Shown here piece after piece: positions 1 to 7,943 of a stretch of 64,000 nt of DNA. The stretch is from Micromonospora violae (GTDB lineage: Bacteria > Actinomycetota > Actinomycetes > Mycobacteriales > Micromonosporaceae): positions 868,001-932,000 of the forward strand of contig NZ_SHKK01000001.1 in NCBI RefSeq assembly GCF_004217135.1. The letters run 5' to 3'. The first letter of the stretch is position 1, and the number at the start of each line of letters is the position of its first letter. The notes beneath the pieces are model-generated. The model did not search any database and was not told the DNA's origin. It saw nothing but the letters and a program-made list of their open reading frames with translations. A program made the translations under genes and the position numbers.

Positions 1-1442
1 ATGGCGCTCACCGGCCGCCACAGGTCGATCGACGTCTGGTACTTGGCGTCCCAGGCGGCGATGGCGGCGTCGGCGAGGGAGAGGGCGACCAGGCCGAAGA
101 GCCGGGCGTTGGACAGGATGCCGAGCTTGCGCTGCTCTGCCACGATCCGGGTGTGCGCGAAGAGTTGGCCCGGCGGTTTGTACGTGCCGCCCAGGTCGTT
201 GGCCCAGAAGAACGCGATCTGCGTCTGGTCGGCGGTCCGTAGCGCCGACGTCCGACCGCCGTAGTCGCGGACCTCCTGCACCTGGGCGCGGTACTCCGTC
301 TCGGTGAGCAGGTCGGCGTACCCGGTGGCGGCGGCCGGTGGACCGGGCCGGAACTGCCGGCCCGAGGTGAGTGCGAACGGGGTGACCAGCCCCCAGTTCG
401 GGCTGACCGCCGCCTTACCGTTGGTGGGCCGCCACGAACCGGGCACACCGTCCAGTTGGTACGGCGTGTTGTTGCCGGAGCCGTCGTTGGCGCGGGCCTG
501 GAGGTTGGCGGTGGCCGCCGCCGCGCCCACGGTGTCACCACGGGCGACCTCGGCGGCGTTCACCCCGGACGGCCGCAGGGCGACAGCGCCGGCGAGAGCC
601 TGAGAGTAGGACTGACCCTGGCCGCCGTACAGGGCGGTCAGCACGTCGTACGCGGCACGGTCGATGGCCGCGTGCAGGGACGGTGCCACGACGTTGTCCA
701 TGGTGCCCGGGTAACTGACCGGCACCCGTACCCGATAGGGGTTGCCCACTCCGGTGACCGAGACGGCGGCGTCGTGCATCGCCGCGTGCAGGATGGCCGC
801 CTCCCGCGACGAGGTCGTGGGTGGCAGGTCCAGCGCCCGGTAGGTGGCCAGCAGGACACCGTTCCAGTACAGGATCGGGTCGGTGGCCGGGTCCACGGCC
901 AGCGGGGTCAGCGAGATGTTGTCCAACCGGACCGTCGAGGCGGCCTGGCCCCCGAAGTGGAACAGCAGCACCGCCTTCGGGTCACCGAACGGGGACACGA
1001 AGTCGAAGGTGAACCGACGCGTCGTGGGCGTCAGCGCGACGCTCTGGTCGACGGCCGAGGTGAAGGGCGTGTCCACCTGGGAGACCGAGACGCGCACGGA
1101 ACGGTTGACGTCGGCGGAGGCGTCGAACTGCAACCGGTACGGCTGTGCGGCCGTCACCCCGAACTCGAAGTGACCGACCAGGTCTTCCCAGACCGGTTTG
1201 CCGACCGTGGAGCTGGTGCGGACGCGCAGTTGACCGGTGTTGACCGTGGTGCTGGTCGAGGCGAGCCGGGTCCACCAGGGCTGGGTGCTGCCGCTGTCGA
1301 ACGTGCCGTTGAGGATGAGGTTGCCCGCGGCGGCGGCGGCCGGCGATGGGCGGACGAGGGCGGCGAGGGTGCTGGCGAGGGCGACCGCGAGCAGCATGCT
1401 GAGCAGACCGCGGAGTTGCCGTGCGTTGATCGGTGGGGACAT
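1..1442 (-). CDS. Secreted vanadium-dependent haloperoxidase-like protein (3' end cut by window)
   Basis: The start is ATG at 1442, with GGAAAGG about 8 bases upstream. Residues 1-39 form a secretion signal ending in an Ala run. Residues 40-185 look like a beta-sandwich carbohydrate-binding module (NLILNGTFDSG opening, LDNISLTP close). From about residue 190 the helical part matches the PAP2/vanadium chloroperoxidase superfamily (AAILHAAMHDAAVS; DAKYQTSIDLWRPVSA). That last stretch resembles the first vanadate-binding motif (K...RP). The PSGH and SRxxxxxH motifs would lie beyond the window edge, so vanadate binding cannot be confirmed. Family members oxidise halides with peroxide or act as phosphatases. 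The module/enzyme fusion suggests an extracellular, surface-attached protein. The domain call is firm, the exact activity is not. Confidence 0.72.
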   Translation of the reverse strand, partial: MSPPINARQLRGLLSMLLAVALASTLAALVRPSPAAAAAGNLILNGTFDSGSTQPWWTRLASTSTTVNTGQLRVRTSSTVGKPVWEDLVGHFEFGVTAAQPYRLQFDASADVNRSVRVSVSQVDTPFTSAVDQSVALTPTTRRFTFDFVSPFGDPKAVLLFHFGGQAASTVRLDNISLTPLAVDPATDPILYWNGVLLATYRALDLPPTTSSREAAILHAAMHDAAVSVTGVGNPYRVRVPVSYPGTMDNVVAPSLHAAIDRAAYDVLTALYGGQGQSYSQALAGAVALRPSGVNAAEVARGDTVGAAAATANLQARANDGSGNNTPYQLDGVPGSWRPTNGKAAVSPNWGLVTPFALTSGRQFRPGPPAAATGYADLLTETEYRAQVQEVRDYGGRTSALRTADQTQIAFFWANDLGGTYKPPGQLFAHTRIVAEQRKLGILSNARLFGLVALSLADAAIAAWDAKYQTSIDLWRPVSA

Positions 1443-1565
1443 TGAGAGCCTTTCCGGTCCGGAAACCGGCGACGACCAGGTCGCCGCCGTGAGGATCGGC
1501 TCACCGTAGGAGCGTTCGCGCTGTTCACGGCCTCCGAACAATGCTCGGAACGGTGCCGTACGGCA

Positions 1566-1601
1566 GCGGGCGTCGGCGTCCGTCCGGACACCGACGCCCG
1601 C
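1566..1601 (-). terminator. GC-rich hairpin after the ABC exporter operon
   Basis: Inverted repeat with arms of about 15 bases and one mismatch, lying 19 bases beyond the permease stop codon. There is no U tract, which is usual for actinomycete terminators. Confidence 0.5.
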
Positions 1602-1619
1602 GCGGGCGGATCGTCGTGC

Positions 1620-2681
1620 TCAGCCGATCGTCTCCCGCTCCCGCCAGGCGGTCCGCAGCGAGGTCCGGCCGTTGGTGCGCAGGAGCGACCCCTCGTACAC
1701 CCGGGCCCCGGCGAGGACGAACGCGCCGGCGGTGAGCACCAGGACGACCAGCGAGACGATCGGCTCCCATCCGGCCGCGTCGCCGGTGAACAGCCGCAGC
1801 GGCATGGCCGTGGGCGACGAGAACGGCAGGTAGGACAGCACTCGCATCGCGGTGGCGTTGTCGTTCAGGAAGATCACCGCGAAGAACGGGATCATGACGG
1901 CGAGCTGCACCGGCGTCGAGACGGCGGCGATGTCCTCCTGCCGGTTGGCCAGCGCACCGGCCGCCGCCCACATCGCGGCGAGCAGCACGAAGCCGATCAG
2001 GAAGAACGGCACGAACCAGCCGATCGCCGGGGCGAGCAGGGTGAGCAGACCTCCACTGTCGCCGATCTGCAACCCGACCACCGCCACCACCGCGATCAGG
2101 GCGATCTGCGCGAACGCCAGGATGGCCCCGGCCACCACCTTCCCGGCCAGCAGGGCCCGGACCGGTACGGCGGCGACCAGGATCTCCACGATGCGGGTCT
2201 GCTTCTCCTCGATGACGCTCTGCGCGATCTGCACGCCGAACGTCTGCGAGGTGAGGAAGAAGACGAACGCGAAGACGAACGGCACCAGGAACGCCACCAC
2301 CGGATCGACCGCGTCCGGGTCGAGCAGGCGTACCGTCGGCTGGCTGCTCAACGCGTTCACCACGTCGTCGGGGGCGTCATCCATGGCCAGGACGGCCGGA
2401 CCGGTGACCACCGCGGCGTCCACGTCGTCGTCGCGGACGGCCTGCTCGGCGGCCCGGTCGTCGGGGACGACCCGGACCTCCAGCCCGGCGTCGCGCAGCG
2501 GCGCGGCCAAGCTCTCGGTGACCGCCACAGTGGACGGCCCGCCGGCGAACAGCGGGGGCAGGATGGTGCCGGCCGCGGCGATCAACAGGAAGAACAGCGT
2601 GCCGAACAGGAAGGTGCGGTCGCGGAGCTTGACCCGGATCTCGCGTTCGGCGACCAGCTGGGTGGCCTGGGTGACGTTCAC
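1620..2681 (-). CDS. ABC-2 type transporter permease (NatB-like)
   Basis: Membrane half of an ABC exporter, 353 aa. The GTG start at 2681 overlaps the stop of the upstream ATPase gene (GTGA), which implies translational coupling; no independent RBS is needed. The protein has one N-terminal transmembrane segment (about 26-46), an extracytoplasmic domain of about 80 residues, then five or so hydrophobic segments. The cytoplasmic motif IEEKQTRIVEIL after the second segment is typical of NatB/YhaP-type ABC-2 permeases, which export Na+, peptides or drugs. The substrate cannot be read from the sequence. Confidence 0.88.
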   Translation of the reverse strand: MNVTQATQLVAEREIRVKLRDRTFLFGTLFFLLIAAAGTILPPLFAGGPSTVAVTESLAAPLRDAGLEVRVVPDDRAAEQAVRDDDVDAAVVTGPAVLAMDDAPDDVVNALSSQPTVRLLDPDAVDPVVAFLVPFVFAFVFFLTSQTFGVQIAQSVIEEKQTRIVEILVAAVPVRALLAGKVVAGAILAFAQIALIAVVAVVGLQIGDSGGLLTLLAPAIGWFVPFFLIGFVLLAAMWAAAGALANRQEDIAAVSTPVQLAVMIPFFAVIFLNDNATAMRVLSYLPFSSPTAMPLRLFTGDAAGWEPIVSLVVLVLTAGAFVLAGARVYEGSLLRTNGRTSLRTAWRERETIG

Positions 2682-3571
2682 TGGGTGACCTCTCGAAAGA
2701 TCTCGGTGAGCGAGGGGCTGATCGGGCGGAAGGCGCGGACCGGGCCGCGCGCGAGGGCCGCCTGCAACACGGGCTGTTCGTCGGCGCCGGCCGGCAGGTC
2801 GAAGACGACCCGCGCGCCGTCCAGTTCGACCACTGTCACCCCGGGGTGGTCGCGGACCCAACCGGCGTCGTGCTCCACGACCAGCTCGAAGCGGGGCATG
2901 GTGTACGAGTCGCGTAGCTGCTGCCGGCTGCCGGCGGCCCGGATCACCCCGTCGCCGATGATCACCAGGTCGTCGCAGAGGCGTTCCACGACGTCGAGCT
3001 GGTGACTGGAGAAGAGGACCGGTACGCCGGCCGCGGCCCGTTCCCGCAGCACGGCCACGACGGTCTCCACGGCCAGCGGGTCGAGGCCGGAGAACGGTTC
3101 GTCGAGCACCAGCACCTCGGGGTCGTGCACCAGCGCGGCGGCGATCTGGGCGCGCTGCTGGTTGCCCAGCGACAGCGTCTCCAGCAGGTCGTCGCCGCGC
3201 TCACCGAGCCCGACCCGGTCCAGCAGCGCGTCGGTGGAGCGCCGGGCGGCGGCGGCGTCCAACCCGTGCAACCGGCCCAGGTAGGTCACCTGCTCGCGGG
3301 TGGTCATCTTGGGGTAGAGGCCCCGCTCCTCCGGCATGTAGCCGAAGCGCCGACGGTCCTGCCGGGTCAGCGCCGTGCCGCCCCAGCTCACCTCGCCGGC
3401 ATCGGGGGCGAGGACACCCAGGATGATCCGCATGGTGGTGGTCTTGCCGGCGCCGTTGGCGCCGACGAAACCGGTCATCCGACCCGCGGACACCTCGAAG
3501 GACACGTTCCTGAGCACCTGACGGTCGCCGAAGCTGCGGTCGACGCCGTCGAGGCGAAGCGTTCTGGTCAC
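2678..3571 (-). CDS. ABC transporter ATP-binding protein (NatA-like)
   Basis: ATPase of 297 aa that energises the permease downstream. Seen: Walker A GANGAGKTT (residues 38-46), a Q-loop region near YMPEERGLYP, signature LSLGNQQR in place of LSGGQ, and Walker B LVLDEPFSGLDP. After the core domain (about 1-230) is a C-terminal extension ending FRPISPSLTEIFREVTQ, as in NatA/YhaQ-type subunits. The variant signature LSLGNQQ is common in this subfamily and not a defect. Forms a two-gene operon with the permease. It lies downstream of the two-component genes on the same strand, with an 81-bp gap, so co-expression is possible. Confidence 0.9.
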   Translation of the reverse strand: MTRTLRLDGVDRSFGDRQVLRNVSFEVSAGRMTGFVGANGAGKTTTMRIILGVLAPDAGEVSWGGTALTRQDRRRFGYMPEERGLYPKMTTREQVTYLGRLHGLDAAAARRSTDALLDRVGLGERGDDLLETLSLGNQQRAQIAAALVHDPEVLVLDEPFSGLDPLAVETVVAVLRERAAAGVPVLFSSHQLDVVERLCDDLVIIGDGVIRAAGSRQQLRDSYTMPRFELVVEHDAGWVRDHPGVTVVELDGARVVFDLPAGADEQPVLQAALARGPVRAFRPISPSLTEIFREVTQ

Positions 3572-3652
3572 GCATCCACGCTAGATCGAATGCGGTGGCA
3601 CGCCGTCCGTCCGACGGTTGAACGGGTGGGTCCACCGCGCGACGGACGCCGG

Positions 3653-4369
3653 TCACCCGCCGGGGCGGACCACCCCGTTCTCGTACGCGAACACCACGGC
3701 CTGCACCCGGTCGCGCAGGTCGAGTTTGGCCAGTACGCGACTCACGTGCGTCTTCACGGTCGCCTCGCCGAGGTGGATGGCTGTGGCGATCTCCGCGTTG
3801 CTCGCGCCGGCGGCGAGCAGCATCAGCACCTCCCGTTCGCGCGGGGTCAGCTCGGCCAGCGCGGCCTCGGCGTCCGGACCCCGGTGTGCGGTGCCGGTCG
3901 GGTCGCCGGGACGGGCGAACGTGGAGATCACCCGGCGGGTGATCTCCGGGGCGAGGAGACCGTCGCCCCTGGCCAGCACCCGGATCGCCTCGACCAGCTC
4001 CTCCGGCGTGCCGTTCTTGAGCAGGAAGCCACTGGCTCCGGCCCGCAGCGCGGCGAAGAGGTAGTCGTCGCGGTCGAAGGTCGTGAGGATCAGCACCGCG
4101 GGCGCGCCGGGGCCGTCGGCGACGATCTGCCGGGTGGCCTCCAGGCCGTTCATCCCGGGCATCTCCACATCCATGAGTACGACGTCGGGCCGGGTGGCCC
4201 GGGTCATGGTGACGGCCCGCTCGCCGTCGGCGGCCTCACCGACCACCTCGATGTCGTCCTCCACCTCCAGGATGACCCGGAAGCCGGTACGGACGAGGTG
4301 CTGGTCGTCGGCGAGCAGCACCCGGACCATCGGGCCCGCGTCCGACACGTGCGGGGCTGACGCGCTCAT
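3653..4369 (-). CDS. Response regulator, NarL/LuxR family
   Basis: 238 aa. The receiver domain (about 14-130) has the acidic pair D21/D22, phospho-acceptor D67 in LMDVEMPGMNG and the conserved Lys in LLKNGTPEEL. After a linker, the LuxR-type helix-turn-helix (about 170-235) contains LTPREREVLMLLAAG and ATVKTHVSRVLAKL. The ATG overlaps the stop of the kinase gene (ATGA), so the two are coupled. An internal start at MVRVLLADDQ (residue 14) is possible. Likely transcription activator of the neighbouring ABC exporter, by position only. Confidence 0.92.
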   Translation of the reverse strand: MSASAPHVSDAGPMVRVLLADDQHLVRTGFRVILEVEDDIEVVGEAADGERAVTMTRATRPDVVLMDVEMPGMNGLEATRQIVADGPGAPAVLILTTFDRDDYLFAALRAGASGFLLKNGTPEELVEAIRVLARGDGLLAPEITRRVISTFARPGDPTGTAHRGPDAEAALAELTPREREVLMLLAAGASNAEIATAIHLGEATVKTHVSRVLAKLDLRDRVQAVVFAYENGVVRPGG

Positions 4370-5703
4370 GCCGACAGCTCCGCGCCGGCTGCCACCGCTC
4401 GCCCGTCGACCGGCTCCCGCTGCGGCTCGACCGGCGGGTCCGCCGGGGCCGCCAGCGGGAATCGGGCGCGTACCCGCCAGCCACCGCCGGCGCGCGGCCC
4501 GGCCTCCAGGTCGCCGTCGTGGGCGGTGACCCGTTCGCGCATCCCGATCAGGCCCAACCCGGCGGCGTTCGCCCGGCCACCGCCGCGTCCGTCGTCGGTC
4601 ACGTCGACCTCCACGTCGTGGGCCAGGTAACGGACCCGCACGTCCAACAGGTTTGCTCCGGCGTGCTTCAGGGTGTTGGTGACCGCCTCCTGGGTCACCC
4701 GGTAGGCCGCCTGCGAGACCGACTCGGGCAACGCGACAGCGTCGCCGTACACGCCGAGGGTTGCCGTCAGGCCCGCGGCTCGGGCCCGCTCGACCAGCTC
4801 GCCAATGCGTTCGACGCCGCCGGTCGCCGGCGGTTCGGCGTCGGCGCTGGCGGAGGCCCGCAGCACGCCGAGCATCCGACGCAGCTCGTCGACGGCGGTG
4901 CGGGCGCTCTGTTCGATGGCGGTGAGGGCCGTGCGGGCCTTGCCCTGGTCGCGGTCGAACACCCGGCGGCAGGCGGACGCCTGCACGCCCATCACCGACA
5001 CGTGGTGGGCGACCACGTCGTGCAGCTCCCGGGCGATCCGGACCCGTTCGCCGAGCACCGCCCGTTCCCGGGCCTCGGTCTGTGACCGGCGCAGCTCCTC
5101 AGCCTGCTCGCGTAGCTCGTGTTCGCGCCGTGCGGCCACCCAGGCCGTCTCTCCGAAGAAGTACGCGAACCCGAAGAACAACCCGTTGAGCAGCACGCCG
5201 GTGACCATCGCGGCGAGCACCGGCGGCACCGGCCCGGCCGCGTCGGCGAAGGCGTCGGGCGGGATGTGCTCGATCGACGCCGTGTAGGAGATGCCCAGCC
5301 AGGCGAACATCGTGACGATCACGCCGATCCGGAGGCGCCGGGCGAGCTGACGGTGCCTGCCCCAGGCGCCGACCGTGTAGAGGGCGCCGAACAGCGCGCC
5401 CGAGGAGAGTTGGGTCTCCGGGGCCGAGCGTGCCTGCGCGGCGATGAACGCCACCGCGACGATCAGCAGGGTGGCGGTCGGCCAGCGCCGCCGCCCGACC
5501 AGCGGCAGGGTCACGGCGACGGTCCAGAACAGCTGTTCCAGCCCGGACGGCGGGGATCCCAGCAGGAACAATCCGGCGCTGCGGGTCAGGGTGAGGCTGA
5601 CCACCGCCAGCCCGGTCACCGCCAGCCCGATCCACAGGTCGTTTCGGCGCTGTTGCGCCGTCGGACCCGGGCGGCGCCATTCCTCTCGCGGTGCCACAGT
5701 CAT
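4366..5703 (-). CDS. Sensor histidine kinase, HisKA_3 type (NarL-class partner)
   Basis: 445 aa membrane kinase. The start is ATG at 5703 (MTVAPREEWRR). The reading frame stays open further upstream but lacks coding character there. Residues 25-185 hold about five membrane segments, followed by a coiled stretch (190-220), the dimerisation/phosphoacceptor helix RIARELHDVVAHH with H228, and a HATPase domain with an N-box-like VTQEAVTNTLKHA and G-box DDGRGGGRANAAGLGL. It autophosphorylates and passes phosphate to the overlapping response regulator. Short extracytoplasmic loops suggest sensing in or near the membrane, for example envelope or antibiotic stress; that is inference. Confidence 0.92.
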   Translation of the reverse strand: MTVAPREEWRRPGPTAQQRRNDLWIGLAVTGLAVVSLTLTRSAGLFLLGSPPSGLEQLFWTVAVTLPLVGRRRWPTATLLIVAVAFIAAQARSAPETQLSSGALFGALYTVGAWGRHRQLARRLRIGVIVTMFAWLGISYTASIEHIPPDAFADAAGPVPPVLAAMVTGVLLNGLFFGFAYFFGETAWVAARREHELREQAEELRRSQTEARERAVLGERVRIARELHDVVAHHVSVMGVQASACRRVFDRDQGKARTALTAIEQSARTAVDELRRMLGVLRASASADAEPPATGGVERIGELVERARAAGLTATLGVYGDAVALPESVSQAAYRVTQEAVTNTLKHAGANLLDVRVRYLAHDVEVDVTDDGRGGGRANAAGLGLIGMRERVTAHDGDLEAGPRAGGGWRVRARFPLAAPADPPVEPQREPVDGRAVAAGAELSA

Positions 5704-5770
5704 CCCGGAACGATGCCACGCCGCCACCAGGGCCGTCGACCGGGCGGGCCAGTGTCGGTCCGGTGGACGG

Positions 5771-5807
5771 GCGGCGGCCCGGCGCGGGGTACGCGCCGGG
5801 CCGCCGC
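5771..5807 (-). terminator. Perfect 16-bp GC hairpin after the PadR/HAAS operon
   Basis: Arms 5771-5786 and 5792-5807 are exact complements with a 5-base loop. The hairpin starts 12 bases past the stop at 5820 and separates that operon from the kinase gene downstream. No U run is present. Confidence 0.6.
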
Positions 5808-5819
5808 CTCGGGTGTCGC

Positions 5820-6767
5820 TCACGCCGTCTGGCGTCGAGTCTTGATCGCGGTGTCGATCAGGTCCCAGACCGCGACCACAGCCGCGCCCACCGCGATGGC
5901 CAGGCCGAGGACGTCCCGGTTGTCCGCCTCCGCCACCCAGCTCAGGCGCTCGCCCAGGGCCGGGTTGAGCAGGCGGTCGGAGAGCGCCAGCCACGCCAGC
6001 GGCACCGCGAACGCCAGGTTGAGCAGCGCCCTGATGCCGAACAGCGGCCAGGTCCAGCGCCCGATCCGGTACTTGACGATCTCGAACACCATGGTGGTGG
6101 CGAGCACGACGATCAGCGCCGGCAGCCAGAACGACCACAGCGCCGGGTCGAGGATCGGAATGTTCTCGCCGTCGGTGCCGCGTACCCAGGACTGGTAGTG
6201 CTGGAACGGCAGGTACGCGATGGTCAGCGCCAGCATGATCACGGATGCGATGGTGTCGGCGAGGGGGATGCCCCGTCGCACCGGTGCGTCAGGCAGTTGG
6301 TCGACTGTCCACTCCGGCAGGTCCACGGTCGCCTGGGAGCGTTCGATGATGGCGAAGGTCAGGGTGAGCCAGAAGGTGATCTGCACGGCCACCTGCATGG
6401 CCACGACGATGCCGGGCCCGATGGCACCGAAGCCCTTTCCTGCGGCGGCCTCGACGATTGTGAAGATCGTGCCGACGAGCGCCGGGATGAAGCTGAGCAG
6501 CAGCTTCAGCAGCCGCAGCCAGATCAGGTAGTAGGTCGGGCCGATGAGTTGCAGCCGGCGGTCGGCGTACCGGGCGGCCAGCACGTCGGGGTTGCCCAAC
6601 TCGGTGAGCACCTCGCGCTCGGCGGTGGCGGTGTCCTGGCCGCCGTCGGTCCGAGCCTCGATCATGTCGTCGATGGAGGCGCGCAGCTCGCTGGCGATCT
6701 CGTCGCGGCGCTGGGTGGGCACCGATCGCAGGGTGGCGGCGAGGTAACGCTCGGTCAGGGTGTTCAT
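5820..6767 (-). CDS. Membrane protein with N-terminal permease-prefix/HAAS domain
   Basis: 315 aa. The ATG overlaps the padR stop (ATGA), so the gene is the second of a coupled pair. Residues 1-75 (MNTLTERYLAATLRSVPTQR, EIASELRASIDDMIE) form the small helical domain found at the N-terminus of PadR-linked membrane proteins (permease prefix domain 1/HAAS). About six hydrophobic segments follow, separated by polar loops. The family is thought to relay or modulate PadR control of envelope functions; the biochemical activity is unknown. A second, independent PadR/HAAS pair of the same design lies at 30.5-32.3 kb. Confidence 0.8.
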   Translation of the reverse strand: MNTLTERYLAATLRSVPTQRRDEIASELRASIDDMIEARTDGGQDTATAEREVLTELGNPDVLAARYADRRLQLIGPTYYLIWLRLLKLLLSFIPALVGTIFTIVEAAAGKGFGAIGPGIVVAMQVAVQITFWLTLTFAIIERSQATVDLPEWTVDQLPDAPVRRGIPLADTIASVIMLALTIAYLPFQHYQSWVRGTDGENIPILDPALWSFWLPALIVVLATTMVFEIVKYRIGRWTWPLFGIRALLNLAFAVPLAWLALSDRLLNPALGERLSWVAEADNRDVLGLAIAVGAAVVAVWDLIDTAIKTRRQTA

Positions 6768-7105
6768 CGGTCCACTCCTTGGATCAGCCCGGTGATGGAG
6801 GTCTGCACGGCGGCGAGGTCGTCGAGCAGGCGGCTCAGCATCGACTCGCCCTCGTCGCTGGTCCGGTAGAACTTGCGCGGTCGGCTCTCCTCGGTGTTCC
6901 ACTCGCTGGTCAGCAGGCCCTGGTCCTCCAGGCGGCGCAGCAGTGGGTAGAGCGTGTTGGCGTCGACCGGGAAGCCGTGGCCGGTGAGCCGTTGCAGCAG
7001 TGCGTAGCCGTAATCCGGTCGGCGGAGCGCGACCAGGCTGGCCACCACGACGGTGCCTCGACGCAACTCCTGTAGGTGCGTCCGTAGAACGTCCTCGCTA
7101 ACCAT
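6764..7105 (-). CDS. PadR family transcriptional regulator
   Basis: 113 aa winged helix. Seen: LRRGTVVVASLVALRRPDYGYALLQRL (helix 1/2 region), DANTLYPLLRRLEDQGLL (recognition helix) and a C-terminal dimerisation helix. This is the short (PadR-s2) form. It is probably leaderless: a -10-like hexamer ends 7 bases before the ATG, and a palindrome sits between -10 and -35, consistent with autorepression. It represses itself and the coupled HAAS membrane gene; the ligand is unknown. Confidence 0.92.
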   Translation of the reverse strand: MVSEDVLRTHLQELRRGTVVVASLVALRRPDYGYALLQRLTGHGFPVDANTLYPLLRRLEDQGLLTSEWNTEESRPRKFYRTSDEGESMLSRLLDDLAAVQTSITGLIQGVDR

Positions 7106-7142
7106 GTGTCACACCATACTGTGTGGCACACACTGTTGTCTA
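7106..7142 (-). promoter_or_regulatory. padR promoter with internal palindromic operator
   Basis: Read on the minus strand: -35 TAGACA (7137-7142), an 18-bp spacer, -10 TATGGT (7113-7118), then 7 bases to the ATG. The palindrome TGTGTG-G-CACACA (7120-7132, plus-strand reading) fills the spacer, and a second small palindrome GTGT-C-ACAC (7106-7114) abuts the start codon. A protein bound there would block RNA polymerase. Confidence 0.55.
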
Positions 7143-7190
7143 GACCGACATCATCGTGTCCGCCCAACCTTCGCTGCGGCCGGTACGACG

Positions 7191-7224
7191 TGCGGGGCGC
7201 CCGGTCGACACCGGACGCCCCGCA
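7191..7224 (-). terminator. Hairpin after the secreted protein gene
   Basis: A 15-bp stem with one mismatch and loop CGAC, 11 bases past the stop of the gene at 7235. Confidence 0.55.
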
Positions 7225-7234
7225 CCTGGGCCGA

Positions 7235-7831
7235 TCAGCAGGCCACGCCCTGCCGGAAGTTCCGCTCGACGAAGCTGGCCGGGCCGACCTGGAAATAGCC
7301 CACCCCGGGCCGGATCGGGTGCCCGGTGAACAGCTCCACCCGCGACCCGATCCGAACCAGGTACGCCTCGGCGTCCCCCGCGTCGTTGCGGATCAGCGAC
7401 CCCCGCCAGCCGTAGGTCGCCTCCAACTCGGCGAAGGACATGCCGACCGCCGCGCCGGCCGGAGATCGCGGCGGCGCGGTGGCCGTACCGACCTCCACCA
7501 GCCGCCCGTCCCGGAAGGCCAGCAGGATTACGCCGGCCCAGGCGCCGGTCGCGCCGGCGTGCACCACACCGTCGCAGCCCGGCGCGGTCCAGTCGATGTG
7601 CCCGTTCGTGGTGAGCGCCGCCAGGCTGGCGCCGATGCGGTACACGCCGGCACCGCCGACACTGAGCACCTGCGGGTGGCTGTGCCCGACGGCGACGGCG
7701 GGGCCGCGCGCCGAGGCGGACGCCACGCCGCCGGCCGGGGGTGCCGCCGCCGCCGGGCCGGCGACGGTGGCCGGGACGAGCGTGCCGAGCGCCAACGCGG
7801 CGGTGGTGAGGAGGATCGACTGACGGTTCAT
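7235..7831 (-). CDS. Secreted protein of unknown function
   Basis: 198 aa. Residues 1-30 are a classical signal peptide (MNRQSILLTTAALALG, cleavage near AGPAAAA). The mature part has no domain I recognise. It has two Cys (DWTAPGCDGVV and the very C-terminal GVAC), which could pair outside the cell. Motifs such as YRIGASLAALTTNGH and GVYRIG hint at a beta-rich fold. It is monocistronic, with its own hairpin downstream, and divergent from the Ser/Thr kinase gene. Confidence 0.65.
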   Translation of the reverse strand: MNRQSILLTTAALALGTLVPATVAGPAAAAPPAGGVASASARGPAVAVGHSHPQVLSVGGAGVYRIGASLAALTTNGHIDWTAPGCDGVVHAGATGAWAGVILLAFRDGRLVEVGTATAPPRSPAGAAVGMSFAELEATYGWRGSLIRNDAGDAEAYLVRIGSRVELFTGHPIRPGVGYFQVGPASFVERNFRQGVAC

Positions 7832-7943
7832 GGTGGCTCCTTCGGTGATGGGTCTCCTGCCCTGTTAGTCACCGCGCCGGGGCCAACGGTTCGCCAGGTT
7901 CGCGCCCCGTCCGGTCTACTGTGCAGAGAAGCGCCGGCCGGGG

